Shown here: one piece after another, positions 48,422 through 60,722 of the stretch
How positions within the stretch are numbered: the first letter of the stretch is position 1
Layout: each line of letters begins with the position of its first letter
Assembly (NCBI RefSeq): GCF_002994745.2
Contig: NC_037091.1
Span: 36,520,612-36,584,611 of the forward strand
Origin: Rosa chinensis
Lineage: Eukaryota > Streptophyta > Magnoliopsida > Rosales > Rosaceae
DNA length: 64,000 bases
Reading direction: 5' to 3'
The notes under the pieces: model-generated
Told to the model about the DNA's origin: nothing
The model's database searches: none
What the model saw: only the letters and a program-made list of their open reading frames with translations
Translations under genes and position numbers: made by a program

Positions 48422-49674
48422 GGATTCTATGTAAGAACAAAATGAGTATGTTCATTTCCTTTTCATAGGACGGTCTTAGTCCTAATTTCCCTAAGGAACG
48501 AGTTTTGTAAAACGAGCGAGAGGCTTTAGAAGCAACCAATGAGTATTTTGGTTAGGTCTGAGCGTTTGAAACGCTATTTGAAGCAAGTTGGTGATTGCAA
48601 CATCACCTAGGCCGCCATCACCATGATGGACGCTATCCATGGCGTTATGGATAGGGACTGCGCTAGCCCTAGGCTGGTGGTGGACAGAGGTGGTGCCCTA
48701 GGCAGCTGCGTCGGTCACACTTAGTCCAGAAATCAACTTTTGATTCATGCTTCGTTTCGCTTAAAAGAAATGATGTCCATGTGAAGTCTTTAGTAGACGG
48801 ATCATCATATCATGACCAGGATGACCTATCCTGTCGTGACAAAGCCAATATGTGTCTAAATCCAATAGATCTTCTCTCTTAACTTTATTGGATTTAATAG
48901 CTCGAATAGTGACATAAAATCCACTAGAGAGACACATAAACTTCTCTAAAATGCGCCTTTATTTGCAATCATTAGAGTTATTGCAAAGGTACTCATTTCC
49001 GTTCTCTACATGCGTTTTCGCATGGAATCCGTCGGCTATTCATAGGTGTGATTTGCCCTAGAAGCGTAGAGAGTTTCTGTGACAGTAATTAAGGTGTCAT
49101 TTGGCAAGTGGAACATGGGCTATTCCATGTCCTTGAATTAATACTGATGGCCCAGCCATCGTAGTCACAAAAGTCATATGCTCATAATCAAAATGGAGTC
49201 ATAAAGAACTCGAAATTTTATTCATAAGCCAACGGAGTTACATCATTGTCTCTTTGACTAAACAAAATCTAATCCAAAATGATAGCTAATGCAAAATAAT
49301 GGTAGTCGTCTAACTTCTTTCGGTAATTCCAAAATAAATGTGACCAGGTGAGTAGAGAGATGTCGGTGGAGCAAGATTCGCTTAATTACCACTAATCTCA
49401 GAACCTTCCTAGACATCACACTTACTTTGAGTGAGCCTACTTTGAAGAAAAACTAAACCATTGGCATTTACTACAAAAATATATGGCAATTGCCTATTAC
49501 ATCTCTTGGAAAAATAAAGACTTAAACAGAATTGGCGATCTATTGATCCCAGCCAGATTTGTAGTCTTCAACCCTTCACTCTAAATCATCTTCTTGATCT
49601 TCTTGTTCCATATAGTGAGCTTCTCTTGCTTCACAATATTCTTTGTAGGTGGTGACAATTTCTTCACGAGCTCT

Positions 49675-50633
49675 ACAAATGTGTGCCCAATGATCAGACA
49701 CTCCACATCGAGAACATACATCTATTTGTCAAACTCCATTGATTGAGGCGCTTTGAAAGCGTCATTTAGATGGCTCTTAGTGTTGGTGGTGCCACCAACA
49801 TGGCTAGAGGCGTTGCCTCCCTCCCTCTTTCTACTTTTACCTTTTCGGTTCCATGTTCGCCTATTTTGGCGATTACTTTCCCAAGTAGAGCAATTATATG
49901 GACCAGAACGTCCAAATGTATTCCTAAGATTAGGGTTTCGCTCTTGGTGCCCTCTCTTTTGGGCGCGACTATAATTGGATTCCCGAATATGCTCTGTTCC
50001 CAGGGATCTCGAATTATAGTTCTTCACAAGGATGTCGTCATGCTTTTCAGCGACATTCATAGCTCTAATGAGCTCATGAAACCTTGTGATTCGTCTGGCA
50101 GTAACATCGATTCGATAGTTCTTAGCAACCATCAATGCCAAGACGGGGAAAGTAGAGAGAGTCTTCTCAATCAACATCGCATTTGTGATCTCTTTACCAC
50201 AAAATTCCATTAAGGATTTAATGCGAAGTGCTTCCGAGTTGTAGTCAAGAACTAACTTGAAATCACAGAAGCGGAGGCTATGCCATCTCACTTCTAGATC
50301 AGGAAGCAGGGAGTCACGGACGTTGCCAAATCTATCTTCGAGTGAGACCCACAGCCTTCTGGGGTCTTCTTCATTCATACACTCGTACTGGAGCGAATCA
50401 TCCATATGATGAGTCATTAGGATGATGGCTTTCGCCTTATTTGCCTCTAAGGCTGCTCTATTTGCTTCCAAAGCTTGAGCTTGCTCAACAGTTAGCACGT
50501 CCTGGCTAGGCTCGAGAATCGTATCCAAGATTCCATCAGCCTTGAGATGCTCGCGGATATCACGAACCCACCTGTGATATTTAGAGCCAGTTGTTCCCAA
50601 TGGAGCAAAGTCCAATTTGTTCAGGTTACTCAT
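49675..50633 (-). pseudogene. Copia gag with UBN2-type domain and CCHC knuckle
   Basis: The frame from ATG at 50633 (MSNLNKLDFAPLGTTGSKY) is open for about 303 codons to a stop at 49722. It includes WVRDIREHLKADGI and a long helical region with MTHHMDDSLQYECMNEEDPR and LWVSLEDRFGN typical of copia gag (UBN2/retrotran_gag). Just past the stop, in another frame, comes the CCHC knuckle CSRCGVSDHWAHIC (49716-49675), so a frame change separates capsid from the knuckle. Starting five codons earlier at 50648 is possible but MSNLNKL is the usual gag beginning. Gag packages the element RNA into virus-like particles; this copy is incomplete. Confidence 0.85.
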
Positions 50634-51678
50634 CCTGAAAGAGAACAAGAAATTAAGGTTAGTTTCAGAGCGAAAAAGGCTACCACGAAAACAAATAAAA
50701 TTTCTGAGCGTAGTCGCTTCAAAGAAATTAGGAATTTCCGAGCGTAGTCACTTCCAAGAAATTCAATTCCAAGAGGGGTTGGATTAGATCGAAACAATGA
50801 TGTTTGCAATCGATCTTTTTATCTCAACAAACTCTAAGTTTGGAGAACCCTACAAGCTCCAAGCTTTGAGTGAGCACGAACCCCCACCGTTCAGCTTAAT
50901 TTGGTCTCTCTTATGATAAAGAAAGGGGGGTAGAAGAAGGGAGGTTGCAAGTCCTCAAAAAAGAAGAGAAATTAAATTTAAAAACTCTAAAAAAAAAAGG
51001 GAAATGTTTAGTAAAATATACCTCGAAATAGGTCGCCGGGAAATTTGACGGGAAAAAGTGGTCGGAAAAAGTGGCCAGAAAGTTGCCGGAAAAGTCGTTG
51101 ACTAGGGGTTGACCGGGGGTGCTTATGTGGCAGTGGGTCATGCTCCTGACGTGGCTTGTGCTGACGTGTCAGTGGGTCCCTGTGCCGACGTGGCTGTGGG
51201 TCCTCCTGATGACGTGGTAGTGGGCCTACGTCAGTGGGCCTCTGCCTTGGGCTTGGTCTTGGGCTTCTGGGCTTCTCTTCCTTTCCTTTTTTTTTTTCTT
51301 TTCCTTCTTTTCCTTCTGCCGATTTTTTTGCAGGACTTTGAGTCGGCCGGTTCAGTTAGTTTTGCACCGGTTTTTGGACTTTTTATTCCGGTTCCTGAAA
51401 CTTCAGATCAAGAGGCTTCTACTACCAAAATTTGGTGGAAATTGGAGGTCCGGAAGATGGTGAACCGGTGGAATATTTGCTGCGAGTTGTATGGAGCTTC
51501 CGGTGGCCGGTTCGGTGGGTTTCCGACCTGTTCTTGGGGTGGGGCAGCCGGTTCTGGACTCCTGGGATCGAGTTCTTCAAGGTGTGAGGTGGAGGCAGAA
51601 AATGCTTCAAGGTTTTGTATTCGGATTCAAGGTTTTTAGATTCTTGAATCAGGGTTTGGCTATTTGTTTTAGGGTTAG

Positions 51679-51696
51679 GGCTTCGTGCTGATAATG
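51679..51696 (-). promoter_or_regulatory. Probable primer-binding site of the copia element
   Basis: On the minus strand TTATCAGCACGAAGCC follows the 5' LTR within two or three bases, the position of the minus-strand primer site. I did not identify the matching tRNA. Confidence 0.55.
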
Positions 51697-51914
51697 TGTC
51701 GTAGAGAAACTAAAATTGAAAGGAAATCACTGTGTATTCTCATTGATAATAGGGGCCTCTTTATATAGAGGATTACAATGTATAGAATCTCAATCATACA
51801 AGGAAAGTACTTGTACATTGAATAGGAATCTAGATCCTTCTAATTTAACCATATTACCACTAGGTCAAGTAACCTAGAGTTTGGGCCAAACACAAATTAG
51901 GGTTTACTTGAACA
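51697..51914 (-). repeat. 5' LTR of the copia element
   Basis: A 218-bp partner of the LTR at 45329-45546, about 94 percent identical by hand count. Confidence 0.92.
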
Positions 51915-52111
51915 GTAACCTAATTGTTTTAATAATGGCAATAATAACAAATAACAAGTACACATGCCCTATCTCTGGTTTGCAGTTAGGGCTATGGTTT
52001 TCATTCGAGTGAGAGTTTCAGCGAGCAAACACGAGTTCCAATGCTATGGAGGACATTGACGTGATGACGTGACTGACATCTTCTCTGGTTCTCGCGGAAG
52101 GGAAGAATGCT

Positions 52112-52534
52112 GTGGATCTAAGGCGTTCCAAAAGTAAGGGTCTCCAGATGTCGGAGGTCTATATGGTTGGCAAATTATTCACTACTCGGAAGTATAAGAG
52201 GAGATCATTTTTGAAGATGTTTCAATCTGCTTGGAACATCAATGGAGATTTTAAGGTTGAGCCTGCCGAAGGAGATCAGGTCCTCTTCACCTTCTTTGAT
52301 CTAGTTGACAGAACCCCGGTGTGGCACGATGGCCCTTGGGGCTTCAACCGTGCCCCAATAGCCCTAGAAGAATACGAATGCATTGCCTATATCGACTTAG
52401 TTCCGCTACTACCCTCATCGTATTGGATCACTCTGCTAAACATGTCATTGGCTTTCTGTTCTGAAAGAATGATGCACATGATTGGCAACACTCTCAGTGA
52501 TTTGAATGAGTGGGATAGGCCAACATTTCAGTGA
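52112..52534 (+). pseudogene. LINE ORF1-like DUF4283 fragment
   Basis: The reading VGKLFTTRKYKRRSFLKMF, then WHDGPWGFNRAPIALEEYE and LPSSYWITLLNMSLAFCSER, follows the DUF4283 pattern (short basic start, GPW-F motif, then the FW.QI..LP segment) of plant LINE ORF1 proteins. It stops without a knuckle. The next 250 bp (52535-52792) continue in other frames with no clear match. Near 53090-53270 (plus) a stretch with DSFGDALFWDALR and RAQAISFEVAALVASSSG looks like a decayed RNase H domain, so this may be a broken, internally deleted LINE. Confidence 0.6.
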
Positions 52535-53870
52535 GGGTTGTGCGTTTGGGTTGAGATTGAGTTTACTCATCCTTTGCTTCTCCTGCAACTGTATTGTTTT
52601 GGGGACAGGGTTGACGGCATGGTGTGTGTTTATATCATGTACAAACGATACAGTCACCAATACCACATGCTCAGGAAACCTGTCGGACCAGAAATCAGAC
52701 GCCAGAATGACTTGAATAGCAAGTGGCTTCATACACCACCAAATTTTCCAAAAGTGGAGGCAAACCCTCCCATTTCGAAAACAGTAAACTAATAGGTCCC
52801 AATAAACACTATAAAAAGGCCCACATATGGCCAAATCAGGTAAGAACATTATATTCCCTTTTTTGTACCTTTACTTGTCAACATCTTAACAGATAGGGCT
52901 AACAGATACTGACTTAGACATCAGAGGGTTATAGATCTACAACCCTGGTCTTCCTGTGACCTGTGTTTATCCGTAACAGGTAGCGGCATATCAATGATAT
53001 AAAAGACTCGGCGTATTCTAGATATCATTCGACTGTCGGTAGCACACATAAACAGTGTGCTTCAAATTGGATAAGCATTTTAGTCGGTGCGACAAGTGGA
53101 TTTTGTGATTCATTTGGGGATGCACTGTTCTGGGATGCCCTTAGATAGGGCAAAGGATGTTGAAGGAGCACGATGAGAGCGCAGGCTATTAGCTTTGAAG
53201 TTGCAGCACTGGTGGCAAGCTCGTCTGGAATTAAAGTTAACAATGGTATCCCAACACTAATCTTCAAAGCTCAGGTTCCTTGAGGAATGTCTGCAACTCT
53301 GTCTTTTGTTTCTGCAAGCTCTTTTCTTCCTTAGAAAGCTAGATGTCATGTTACTATCAAGAAGATTGAAGAGCTGGCTCATGATGCTTCACCTATCACT
53401 AGAAAGAGTAATTCCACCATCTATTAGCATGTCTGGGACTTGAAAAAAATAAAAAAAAAGAAGGAAGATGGCGTCGCCGTAGAGACCAGGGCAGAGCTGG
53501 CTAGTCTTGACCCCAAGGAGAGCAATGCTAAGAGAACTCCAGCGTCATCCAAGAGAGACCCGGTGTTAGGAGGCCAGCTCGAGGGTGGTCTTGGCACAGA
53601 CAACAAAGTCTAGCTTTGAGATAAAAACGAACTTTGTCTCGGGCCTGACTCAGACTTGAACTCCAACTGCCGCTCTAGCATTACTCCCTTTCCTCTCCGA
53701 CTCGGAAGCGAACGCCGCAACCGGAGCTTCTTCGTCGTATGTGATCGACACCGTCTTTCACCCATGAAGGATCTAGTGAGTGATGGATCTCTCTGTCTCC
53801 GATTCCTCGCCGTGCCAAACTCGAGAACGACAACCTGCAATGCCGCCGGCAATCGAGTACTCATCGGAGC

Positions 53871-53920
53871 CTCCGTTGAGGAGAGAGCTGGGCTCGGAGG
53901 CATCGGGTTGGAAATCTGAG

Positions 53921-54000
<80 letters not shown>

Positions 54001-54048
54001 CCGTTGAGGAGAGAGCTGGGCTCGGAGGCATCGGGTTGGAAATCTGAG

Positions 54049-54121
<73 letters not shown>
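53871..54121. repeat. Two (GA)n blocks in a 128-bp tandem duplication
   Basis: A 52-bp unit starting CTCCGTTGAGGAGAGAGCTG appears at 53871 and 53999, each followed by (GA)n (53923-53998 and 54050-54121). Long serine/leucine or arginine/glutamate ORFs here are artefacts. Confidence 0.95.
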
Positions 54122-54123
<2 letters not shown>

Positions 54124-55049
54124 GTGCATTGTGGGGGAGAGAGTGACATGGCATGGATGTAGTTTATTAATTAGGTTGAGGGTAAATTTGTCATTTAAAT
54201 TGGGTTAATGAGAATAAAAATCTGTTGTTGGAATAAATGAGATAATTTTAGTCAATTTTAGTCAATTTTAGTACTTTGGGTGAAGGACCATTTTTTTACT
54301 TCAAATACAAAGTGTGTTTTTAGACCAATATATACTAGATTTTCTTTCAGTGTGAGGCTGTGAGAGCTTCAAATATGTTTTCAATGAATCTTATTTGATC
54401 AAGAATTATAAGTCCGTGCATGAGATAGTTGAATTAGGAGTATGCATTTGATACATGTGATACTCTGGTCTTTATTGATTCATATTCAGCTTTTTAGTTT
54501 TCCAGCCGCCATCGTGCCAAAAAAAAAAAAACAAATCCTAAAAAGTAGTAGTCTATCCTTTCTAATCCTTTCCTATGCTACTAACTTTTTTGGCTTTTTG
54601 TTCTGCCTTCTGGGAACAAGTTGCAATTAGTGATCAGGGGTTAGTTAACTGAGCACTCATGTTTACAGCTAATCAGTCCTTATAATATTAATGCAGCAAT
54701 TGGGAAATCATTGAGTCTTTGTCTTTATAATGTACAAGCTTTAGAATTTGGTAGGTCTGAATTTTTTTAAAAGAAGAAAATGCATGGATGGTACATATTG
54801 AAGAAATAAGCTATGGATTTTAAAACCTTAATGTAGTATAATTTATGGTGCTTTAAAATGAAATTATTATTTTTTGAATAATTAAAATCAATTTATTTAT
54901 TTAACCAAAATTTTCAATACACAAAAATATATTCCTTATAGAGCAGGAAGCCATGATTTTAACTCTTATTGTAGTTTATCAATTTACTAAAAAAAAATAA
55001 TTATTCATTATAGATGCCAGCTATTAATTGTTCCATCTACTTGAAAGGG
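54122..55049. other. Intergenic stretch, nothing recognised
   Basis: Only AT-rich sequence. 54160-54300 resembles the outer part of the repeat that starts near 37195, read in reverse. Confidence 0.5.
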
Positions 55050-55057
55050 TTGTCAAA

Positions 55058-55622
55058 TAGGGATGGCAAAAATCCCCAACGGGGCGGAGCTCCATTGGAT
55101 ACCCGCCCCTAATGGGGGAGAATTCGAGGACAAATAGGGAATGGGGATCTGCTATCTAAGATTGGGGATGGGGCGGAGATGGTATTGTGATCTCCTTCCC
55201 CAAACTCGCCCCAATAAAATATACATATATTTAACTTATATATATTTTAATTTATTTTTTATAATATAAATCACAAATATATACATTTACTACTTTACTT
55301 TAATAGCTACAGTTTTACTTTAATGGTGTTTTGACTTTTGCACTCACTGAATTATGATTTATGAATTTAATCATATTTTAAATTTATTTGTTGTAGATTT
55401 TGATTTTAAAAAAGACAATATGAGAAAAAAATATTTTATTTATTAAATTCTTATTGGGGATTTGGGGCGGGTTTGGAGGCTTAGTCCCCAATGGGGATAG
55501 GAACGGGGAATCCCCAACATATTTTTATTGGGGATTGGGGCGGGGATGGGGGTAGAAAATGACTCCGGAGATGGGGATGGTATTGTGATCCCCATCCCCA
55601 ACCAGCCCCATTGCCATTCCTA
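55058..55622. mobile_element. 565-bp non-autonomous hAT element
   Basis: The left end TAGGGATGGCAAAAATCCCC and the inverted right end TAGGAATGGCAATGGGGC are related. A perfect 8-bp duplication TTGTCAAA flanks it (55050-55057 and 55623-55630). Subterminal DNA consists of GGGGATGGGG/CCCCATCCCC words; the core is AT-rich and non-coding. Confidence 0.95.
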
Positions 55623-55630
55623 TTGTCAAA

Positions 55631-57468
55631 TCAGCAATTCAGGTTGCGGCTTTTGGAGTAATTATTTTTTATTTTTTTTACCCCTTCTCATCCTCACTTT
55701 TGATGTAGCTCGAACACATAACCTCATAAATAAAAAGTTATTGTTTTACCACTCTACCAAACTATTTTGCCAAATGAAAATAAATAAGAAAACATTACTT
55801 TGTTTTAGGTACAAAGTAAAAAGAATCATAAGAATAAAAACAATTGAAGTACTAGATGTAGCTTAATTTGAGAACTTACCTTTATTATAAATACAGTTGT
55901 AATAATGTCAATCCTTAGTAGAGGCTAGATGGCCTCAATTTTTGCAGGGTTGGGGTTTTGGCCATACCCACCATCAGACTGAGCTACTTGGTTTCACAAA
56001 TTTTTATCACAGCATAACCGAAACGAGCATATTCGGTTGACCAACCACATGAAATAGCTCAACGGGGGACGTCCATAGTGCAAATTGCCTGATCCTCATA
56101 TCCAAAGGTTGAACCTCCGAACTAAAACTGGCACTTGGAAGAGAGAGAGCTAGATCGTTGCAGATTTACACAGCCATATCCTTCATATCCAAGACCAATT
56201 TCAAACCACATTTGCAATTATCACCAGTCTGATCAGCCAAACTGAAGACTGGGGTAAACTGAAACGGATAATGTGGTTTTGGGCGATGGTCGATCTAGGG
56301 GCACCAAAAATGCCACCAATGGTATTTTTCTCCACACACGTACTGAATGAAATCATCTTTTCATTTTTTAATTTTTTTTTTTTTTTGTTATATTTGAAGA
56401 AAATCGAGCTTCTCATCTAACTTAGAAAAAAAAAATACAACATTTCAGATCAACAAAATTGCAACACCAACGTCAACTCTTAACTCTTTACACCATCTCA
56501 AAAGTTGTGGCATTGGTCAAATCATAAACCTACGATCCAAGACAAACCAAAGAGAGTACCTAAGTATTAATATGGAGGCGGAATCATCGGTCGGACATTG
56601 GGTTGTCGATAGGCTGGTCAGGCTCTCATCACCTTGTTGGGTCGCCGCTAATAAGGTTGTCCTTTGGCTGGGGTTCTTAGTCAATCAGTAATTCCGTCGT
56701 TAATAGACGGAAGTACTGGTCGTCTGATAAATAGTCGGGACACCGGTTATCAATAATTGATAAGGTGGGTATCGATTGATCAATAAACACTTTGGTAAAC
56801 GATAGACCCAAGTTCACTATCAAGCACCTAAGAAAAACAAAAGCAACCAATACATAATGAAGATTATAAAACTCTAAACATTTGACAGCCATGGACAATC
56901 AGATTCTTGATAGTCTTGAAGTACCCAATATTGATAGTCTTGTGAGAAAAAAAAATGAAAAGAAAACCACTTGAAGTGAAAGTAGTGAAACCATGAATCA
57001 GAATCAAGCCATATCCATAAATGTTTTCATGGATCATGACATGGGAGGGGTAGTGACTCAGATATCATTCTGCCAACTGTCAAATTCCTAATTGAAAATG
57101 CCCCATACATGATTGATGGTCCCAAGTTTTTGGGGGTTATGGTCCTCTTAGGAACGCTAGTTAGGGAAACTTTATTCTCCATACCATACCATACAGAGTT
57201 GTCATCCACCACCAAATTTAAATCATATCAGAGCTCAGGTCCTACCCATCAAGTATCATATCCTGGGGACAAAATTATAGCCTAGCTACCATCCCACCCT
57301 CTGCACAAATAACCCAAAACCTAGCTAATACCACAAATTCCCTCAATGCTCAAACAAAAGTTTCCAGCTTGCATCTTTGTGCTTAGCTGGCTTCTGCTTT
57401 GGCTCCTCCAGTTGTTCATTGCTCACAAGCCCCCACCCTACCCATTACTTCTTTCTATTCCCCCTTCC
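55631..57468. other. Non-coding region upstream of the XTH gene
   Basis: No gene is supported. It holds the distal and proximal promoter of the XTH gene, with no transposon termini that I can recognise. Confidence 0.6.
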
Positions 57469-57476
57469 TATATAAA
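57469..57476 (+). promoter_or_regulatory. TATA box of the XTH gene
   Basis: TATATAAA lies 95 bp upstream of the chosen ATG, placing transcription start near 57500 and a 5' leader of roughly 70 bases rich in CT. Confidence 0.75.
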
Positions 57477-57570
57477 CCCACCTCTTTCTAAAACCCTATC
57501 ACCCTCACAACAATCTCAAACTCCCTCTTCCTCTTCCTCTTTTTCTTTCTCTGTCTCCTGTTTCAAAAAG

Positions 57571-59297
57571 ATGGGGATTTCTGGTAACGTGTCTTGTTTG
57601 GTTTTGTTGGTTGGTTTAGCATTGAGCTCTTTAATAGTAGGCTCTTATGCTGGCAACTTCTATCAAGACTTTGACTTGACATGGGGTGGTCACCGTCCTA
57701 AGATATTCAAGGGAGGTCAGCTTCTTTCTTTGTCTTTGGACAAGGTTTCTGGCTCTGGATTCCAGTCCAAGAAAGAGTACCTGTTCGGGAGGATTGACAT
57801 GCAACTTAAGCTTGTTGCCGGAAACTCTGCCGGCACTGTGACTGCCTACTACGTACGTATTCGGAGAAATAAAAATATATACGTAACTCGCACTGCCTAT
57901 ACATTTTCTTCATTATTTTCTGATATATAGTTGTTATTTAGACTCTCAATATATAAGTCATTCTGCGTACTCCATATACAAGTTGACACTGATTTCCAAT
58001 TTTTTCTTTTAAGAAAACCTCGCTTTCTTTTCAAATTAAGGTGAACGGAGGAACAAATTATTGAAGCCTTACTTGGCTTTATCTCGATCTTTAAAGAAAA
58101 AGGAAAAGAATAAAGTGTAAACTAAAGAAGCTTCCTATACTTCATCTAGAAATGAATTCTAATGGACCCCCTTAGAATTATGAATGCTTGTCTTATCGAA
58201 ACATCTTTACAGTGACCCAAAAAAAAGAACAGTGAAAGTTTCTGAACCTTCATGGGCTGCATCAAATGTAGAAAGTGATTATGAATTCACTTAGGTGGTA
58301 GGATATTTATTTTCAACTACAAATTTACAACACTTTTCAACTGTTGCGTTTGTTTTGCCTAAATCTGCAGTTGTCTTCTCAAGGCCCTGCACATGATGAA
58401 ATCGACTTTGAATTCTTGGGAAATGTCAGTGGAGATCCATATGTGTTGCATACCAATATTTTCACTCAGGGCAAGGGAAACAGAGAGCAGCAATTCTATC
58501 TCTGGTTTGACCCCTCAAAAAACTTCCACACTTACTCCATCATCTGGAAGCCCCAGCACATAATGTAAGTTTATGCCTATATCAATTTTTTTTGTAACTA
58601 GTAACGCTTTCATAGTTTCATATGACATGAAGATTGAAGAATGCTCGGCAGCCAAATTTGTTTGCAAAATGATTTGTACGGTCACATATGTCCAATTTCG
58701 ACCTAAAGGGATGAAACACTACTCTCATAGTGGAGTGCCCATTCCAACAGTCCAATTCTTGCCGATTGGATCCCCTAAGCCACAAAACAAATGGACTTTT
58801 TTGGTCCATGCATTAAAGAATCTTTCAATTTTGGTCATTTTGATGTTGAAATTGCAATCTGACATTCTGACACACTCTTTTCACAATTGGATTTATGGGC
58901 TGATTGGGTCGCTTACCCTTTATGCAGTTTCTTGGTGGACAATACTCCCATTAGAGTGTTCAAAAATGCTGAATCACTGGGTGTTCCATTCCCAAAGAAC
59001 CAAGCCATGAGAATTTACTCGAGCCTTTGGAATGCTGATGATTGGGCTACCAGAGGAGGATTGGTGAAAACTGATTGGTCAAAGGCACCCTTTACAGCAT
59101 ACTACAGAAACTTCAACGTCATCGATGCTAAATCATCCAAATCATTCTCTGATTCTCAGCCTAGTTGGCAGACCAATGCACTTGATGCTCCTAGCCGAAG
59201 ACGCCTGAGATGGGTTCAGAAGTACTTCATGATCTACAACTACTGCACCGATTTAAAACGCTTCCCACGAGGTTTTCCTGCTGAGTGTAGGAACTGA
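57571..59297 (+). CDS. Xyloglucan endotransglucosylase/hydrolase (XTH), three exons
   Basis: Exons are 57571-57852, 58371-58564 and 58928-59297, with GT-AG introns in phases 0 and 2, giving 281 residues, the usual XTH length. An N-terminal signal peptide (hydrophobic core [14 protein letters not shown], cleavage likely after residue 27) sends it to the cell wall. There it cuts xyloglucan and rejoins the end to another chain or to water, remodelling walls during growth. The GH16 active site [10 protein letters not shown] spans residues 102-111, with E104 as nucleophile and E108 as acid/base. It is followed at once by the N-glycosylation site N112-V-S typical of the family. The C-terminal XET_C domain has [15 protein letters not shown] and PAEC cysteines. 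The wording is closest to the group I/II subclade of TCH4/XTH22-25-like enzymes. All key residues are present and it looks functional. ATG 57571 is chosen because the TATA box falls inside the longer in-frame extension. Confidence 0.95.
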
Positions 59298-59466
59298 TCT
59301 TTCCAGCTAATCGATCAGTTTGAATGCATTCTTTAGTACTGTCTGTGTATACAGGGTTGGTGTTAAAGCCATGTCAAATAATGAGTTCTTTGTAGCTTTG
59401 GTGGGGGAGTGATGGTCAAACCAACACCAAATTTGTAAACTAGCATTTGTTGAATCTGTTTCATAT

Positions 59467-59472
59467 AATAAA
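59467..59472 (+). terminator. Poly(A) signal of the XTH gene
   Basis: AATAAA about 170 bp after the stop codon, within a T/A-rich 3' region. Confidence 0.7.
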
Positions 59473-59760
59473 ATTTCAGTGTCCGTTGTTTAGTTTCTCA
59501 TTCACAATGCTCTGTTCTCTGAAAATCTCCTTGCTAATAGCTCACTGGGAATATGGGATTGTGAAACCGTTGGGACAAGAAACTAATTAAGTCACTACGC
59601 CCGTTAGATATTGGTGTCCAGTAATAAGCATAGCTAAAATCCAGCAGGCATTCATAAACTCATAATTAGGAGTTCAAAGCCAAAATATAAAAATCTAAAC
59701 TAAAAACAGAAGAGTGCCTCCTTTCAAAAGAAAACAGAAGAGTGCATGCAAAAAAAGATG

Positions 59761-60722
59761 AGGGCTGGGATTTTAGCCCGGAAACCCGGAACCCGACCCG
59801 GAACCGGCCCGGGACCGGCCCGAACGGTCCGGGCCCTTAAAATTTTTTTGTCAGTTCTATAAAACCCGGCCCGAAATCATTATATAACGGGCCGGGCTCG
59901 GGCCTTAGATTTAGAAGAAAAAAAAGCCCGAAGGCCCGAATCATGTATAATTGCATAGATTATTTTATCTTTTTTTTTTTTTTACAACTATTTTATTCTT
60001 TTCTCCCTTCTTTCTTCTCTGTTCTGACATTCTCCTCTTCTTTCTCTTCTTTCAAGAGAATCCTATCTCTTCTTGTTCCCTTTCTCCCCCTTTTTTATTT
60101 TTTTCTTCTCTCTTCTTATCTTCTTCTTCTTCTTTCCCATACGCCTCCTTTCTCTTTTCTTTTTCTTTTCCCTGCTCTTCCTAGTCCTCATTCTCCATCA
60201 GATCAATTGTAGATCATTAGAGACCCAGTACCCCTCTCACGCTCCCTCCCTTTGTAATTGAATGGTTCTTGGCTGGTTTTTTCACTTGGTCTGCCACCTT
60301 CTCTCTGCATATGTTGAGATTCCTTTTCAACTGGTTTCATCCATCTCTCTTCTTGCTCCGGTTTTTTCACTTAGTCTAAGAACCCTTGTTCACATCAATC
60401 AATAAAATGATTATTTTGTATACTAATTGCTTATCAATATGGATAAACCCGACTTTGGAATTTGGATGGTGGTGGTTAGGCGGCTTTGGGGGCGGAGGAA
60501 TTTGGGTTTGGAGCAGATCTGATCTGGCTATTTTTTTTTTTTTTAGTTTTTTTTTTTAAGCCTTTTGGGCCCAAAAAACCCGAAAACCCGGCCCGAAAAA
60601 AACGGTCCGGGCCCAACTCGGTCCCAAAACTGAAAAAATGTTATTTAGGCCCGGCCCGAAAATTTCGGTCCGGGTCCGGGCTCTATAAATTTTACACGGG
60701 CCGGGCCCAATCCCAGCCCTAG
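59761..60722. mobile_element. hAT-like element with GGGCTGGGAT termini, about 960 bp
   Basis: The left end AGGGCTGGGATTTTAGCCCG and the inverted right end TAGGGCTGGGATTGGGCCCG match closely, and subterminal DNA is crowded with CCCGGCCCGAA words. The middle is CT-rich with no transposase. No 8-bp duplication is evident, so the superfamily is assigned by resemblance to the hAT element at 27452. Confidence 0.75.

Larger units (their letters stand above)
45329..51914 (-). mobile_element. Full-length decayed Ty1/copia retrotransposon
   Basis: Two 218-bp LTRs (45329-45546 and 51697-51914) lie in direct orientation. On the minus strand each begins TGTTCAAGTAAACCC and the 5' LTR ends GACA. The immediate flanks are ATAAC and GTAAC, a 5-bp duplication with one mismatch. 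By hand I count about 13 differences between the LTRs (about 6 percent). Internal order on the minus strand is primer site, gag, integrase, reverse transcriptase, RNase H, polypurine tract, which is the copia order. Pol is broken by many stops and frame changes. Confidence 0.92.

Noticed and set aside
53610..54154. Long serine/leucine and arginine/glutamate ORFs
   Set aside because: They are translations of (GA)n repeats in several frames.
57346..57570. In-frame N-terminal extension of the XTH gene (74 extra codons)
   Set aside because: It contains the TATA box and CT-rich leader, and the true signal peptide starts at 57571. Family length fits only the shorter form.
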